In this document: one piece after another, positions 62,190 through 64,000 of the stretch
Position numbering within the stretch: the stretch's first letter is position 1
Layout of the letters: each line of letters starts with the position of its first letter
Origin: G963677445 sp963677445
GTDB lineage: Bacteria; Bacteroidota; Ignavibacteria; Ignavibacteriales; Melioribacteraceae
Direction of reading: 5' to 3'
DNA length: 64,000 bases
NCBI GenBank assembly: GCA_963677445.2
Contig: CAXXGF010000081.1
Location: 1 to 64,000 of the forward strand
Position numbers and translations under genes: made by a program
Notes under the pieces: model-generated
Told to the model about the DNA's origin: nothing
What the model saw: the letters and a program-made list of their open reading frames with translations, nothing else
The model's database searches: none

Positions 62190-64000
62190 ATGTTTTCACG
62201 CGGGAATTTTATTGGGTTTCAAATATATGTGAGTGTTTTTCTGTTGAGTCTCTTATTTACTTCCGCTTATGGAAATGATCTGAAGGCTGAAGCGGGACTT
62301 ACAGGTAAAGTTATTGAAAAAGGCACTGATTCCCCTATGGCTTATGTAAATATAATCCTCTTTTTTTCCGATGACAGCAGCCAGGCCGCGGGAGTGGTCT
62401 CAAATTCGGATGGTGTTTTTTCCATAAACAATCTTAATCCCGGCAATTATTATCTCGAACTCAGTTTTATCGGGTTTCATAAAAAAGTTATCAGCGATAT
62501 TGATCTTAACCGGGGCAAAACTACAGATATTGGAACAATCATTCTTTCACCAAAAACATTTGAAATTGATGATGTGGTTGTTGAATCGCAAAGGGCGGCA
62601 GTCACCTATGAAATTGATAAAAAAGTAATAAATGTTAGTGAACAACTCACATCCACCTCGGGAAGCGCGGTCGATATTCTTGAAAACGTACCATCTGTCA
62701 CTGTGGATATCGAAGGTAATGTCGCGCTGCGCGGCAGCGGGAATTTCACTGTGCTGGTTGATGGAAAACCAACTATCCTCGATCCCGCTGAAATTCTTGA
62801 ACAAATACCTGCCGGTTCAGTTGAATCAATTGAAATAATCACCAATCCCTCTGCGAAATATGACCCGGAAGGCACCGCCGGAATTATGAATCTTATCCTC
62901 AAAAAGAATAAAAGAGGGGGACTCAGCTCACTTTTTGAATTGAATGGCGGACTGAAAGAGAGGTATGGCGGCCAGGTTATGATCGATTACAGAAACAGGA
63001 TGCTGAGTATGACCATCGGCGCCGAATATGGATACCGAAAAGGTTTTGCCGATCAGAGAGATATTAACCGTACCGTTTATGAAGGAATTCTGTCCAACAG
63101 AACAACAGATGGCAAACGAAACCGCTCAAGGGAAAGGCTGGGTTTACGTGGAGAAATTGGTCTGGATCTGACAGAAAAAGATTTTTTAAGAATCGGAGGC
63201 AGATACAGGAATCGTTCCTCTAAAGGTTCATCCGAGCTTTCTTTCACCGAGTGGTATGGCGATCAATCATCCGTCAATTATTATAACAGTTTCTCCGACC
63301 GCTACAGAGGAGGAGACCAATATTCTCTTAACGCCGGATATGAACATCAGTTTCAGGGAAAATCAAATACCTTAAAAGTGGAAATCCAGTATGAATCGGA
63401 TGAGGGAGATGAAGAGTCCTCCAATCTTCTGTATGATTCCGGGATGAATGTTACGGAAGGACAGAAAAACAGTGAGAGAGGCCCCGGAACTGAATTCAAC
63501 GCGAAGCTGGATTACCTCTATAATCCCGATGATAATTTTAAATTTGAAGCCGGTTATAAAAATGAGCTTGATAATTCTGAAGAGTCAACCGGTTTATATT
63601 ATTATAATGTCAGTTCCGGTTTATACGAAATACAGGATCAGTATTCCAATTTTGTTGACTATAAAAGAAATGAACACGCTCTCTATTCTACAATCGGTGG
63701 CAAAAGCGGCGGTTTTGGGTACCAGGCAGGTTTCAGAGCAGAATATACCGACAGGGAGATAAAAACCCTTTCAGATAACCAGAGCTTTAAGATTGACAGG
63801 TGGGACCTTTTCCCAACATTTCATCTCTCCTGGCAGATAACCAACGGTCACCAGCTTATGGCAAGTTATACCCGAAGAATAAACAGACCCCGCGGCTGGT
63901 ACCTTGAGCCTTTCGAAACCTGGATGGATGCTTATAACGTCAGAAAAGGAAATGCAGGCCTGCAGCCTGAGTATACAAATTCATGGGAGTTCGGTTACCA
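62190..64000 (+). CDS. TonB-dependent receptor (outer-membrane beta-barrel family), 3' truncated by window end
   Basis: An open frame of more than 600 codons runs off the right edge. It begins with a signal peptide (about 1-30, VSVFLLSLLFTSAYG), then a carboxypeptidase regulatory-like domain (about 38-125; GLTGKVIEKGTDSPMAYVN) and a plug (about 130-230; TSGSAVDILENVPSVTVDIE, NPSAKYDPEGTAGIMN). The beta-barrel that follows has features of the OMP_b-brl_3 group. Substrate unknown. No regulatory site was recognised in the 120 bases upstream beyond the tRNA terminator. Confidence 0.88.
   Translation, partial: MFSRGNFIGFQIYVSVFLLSLLFTSAYGNDLKAEAGLTGKVIEKGTDSPMAYVNIILFFSDDSSQAAGVVSNSDGVFSINNLNPGNYYLELSFIGFHKKVISDIDLNRGKTTDIGTIILSPKTFEIDDVVVESQRAAVTYEIDKKVINVSEQLTSTSGSAVDILENVPSVTVDIEGNVALRGSGNFTVLVDGKPTILDPAEILEQIPAGSVESIEIITNPSAKYDPEGTAGIMNLILKKNKRGGLSSLFELNGGLKERYGGQVMIDYRNRMLSMTIGAEYGYRKGFADQRDINRTVYEGILSNRTTDGKRNRSRERLGLRGEIGLDLTEKDFLRIGGRYRNRSSKGSSELSFTEWYGDQSSVNYYNSFSDRYRGGDQYSLNAGYEHQFQGKSNTLKVEIQYESDEGDEESSNLLYDSGMNVTEGQKNSERGPGTEFNAKLDYLYNPDDNFKFEAGYKNELDNSEESTGLYYYNVSSGLYEIQDQYSNFVDYKRNEHALYSTIGGKSGGFGYQAGFRAEYTDREIKTLSDNQSFKIDRWDLFPTFHLSWQITNGHQLMASYTRRINRPRGWYLEPFETWMDAYNVRKGNAGLQPEYTNSWEFGY

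Noticed and set aside
1..64000. CRISPR arrays, prophage, rRNA operons or complete insertion sequences
   Set aside because: No regularly spaced repeats, phage structural genes, rRNA signatures or transposase genes were seen.

Overview
The window looks like one chromosomal contig from a Bacteroidota/Chlorobiota-group bacterium, most likely near Ignavibacteria. The evidence is: TonB-dependent receptors with carboxypeptidase-like N-terminal domains, a DUF4249 lipoprotein paired with one of them, moderately low G+C, many genes with weak or no Shine-Dalgarno sequence, and one TTG...TAnnTTTG promoter of the Bacteroidetes type before a tRNA. Coding is dense, mostly on the minus strand, in long runs of nearly contiguous genes. 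No CRISPR array, intact insertion sequence, integrase, prophage or rRNA was seen.

1-2.1 kb is an AT-rich accessory islet of poorly conserved, partly frame-disrupted plus-strand genes. It is flanked by two copies of the 3' end of the adjacent sensor kinase gene. 2-17.5 kb is a minus-strand cluster that reads as a synthase-dependent exopolysaccharide system: a GH9 glycanase, a KaiC-like ATPase with a GGDEF-like tail, a TPR/outer-membrane beta-barrel protein, a processive GT2 synthase, a one-pass membrane protein, a membrane-anchored deacetylase-like protein, a fibronectin type III lipoprotein and a soluble multi-PAS hybrid kinase. Several of its regulatory or enzymatic members have lost canonical catalytic residues. 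This is the best candidate in the window for an undescribed system.

17.5-33.4 kb is mainly housekeeping. It holds a murein-peptide pair (Tat-exported dipeptide epimerase and NlpC/P60 endopeptidase), a sigma-54 response regulator, HIT protein, purD, a GT4, guaB, a glutaryl-CoA-dehydrogenase-like enzyme, recX-recA, thpR, cinA, pgpA, pgsA, a DUF971 gene and purC. 33.5-46.2 kb is more mosaic: a POT peptide transporter, a small membrane protein, REP-like palindromic repeats, pbpC, a multiply frameshifted phzF pseudogene, a VapBC toxin-antitoxin pair with a palindromic operator and a divergent small ORF, the TonB receptor/DUF4249 pair, a 0.7 kb gap holding a nested palindromic element, and a papain-like lipoprotein.

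46.3-64 kb holds smpB, tyrS and a pyruvoyl arginine decarboxylase; a coiled-coil protein with a beta-clamp-binding peptide; a TPP-riboswitch operon (TonB receptor, thiN, sodium/solute symporter) that looks like a thiamine uptake unit; a lytic transglycosylase with six LysM repeats; an operon of class V aminotransferase, ABC permease, degenerate ABC ATPase and acyl-CoA carboxylase beta subunit; tRNA-Arg(ACG); and the start of a further TonB-dependent receptor that runs off the right edge.
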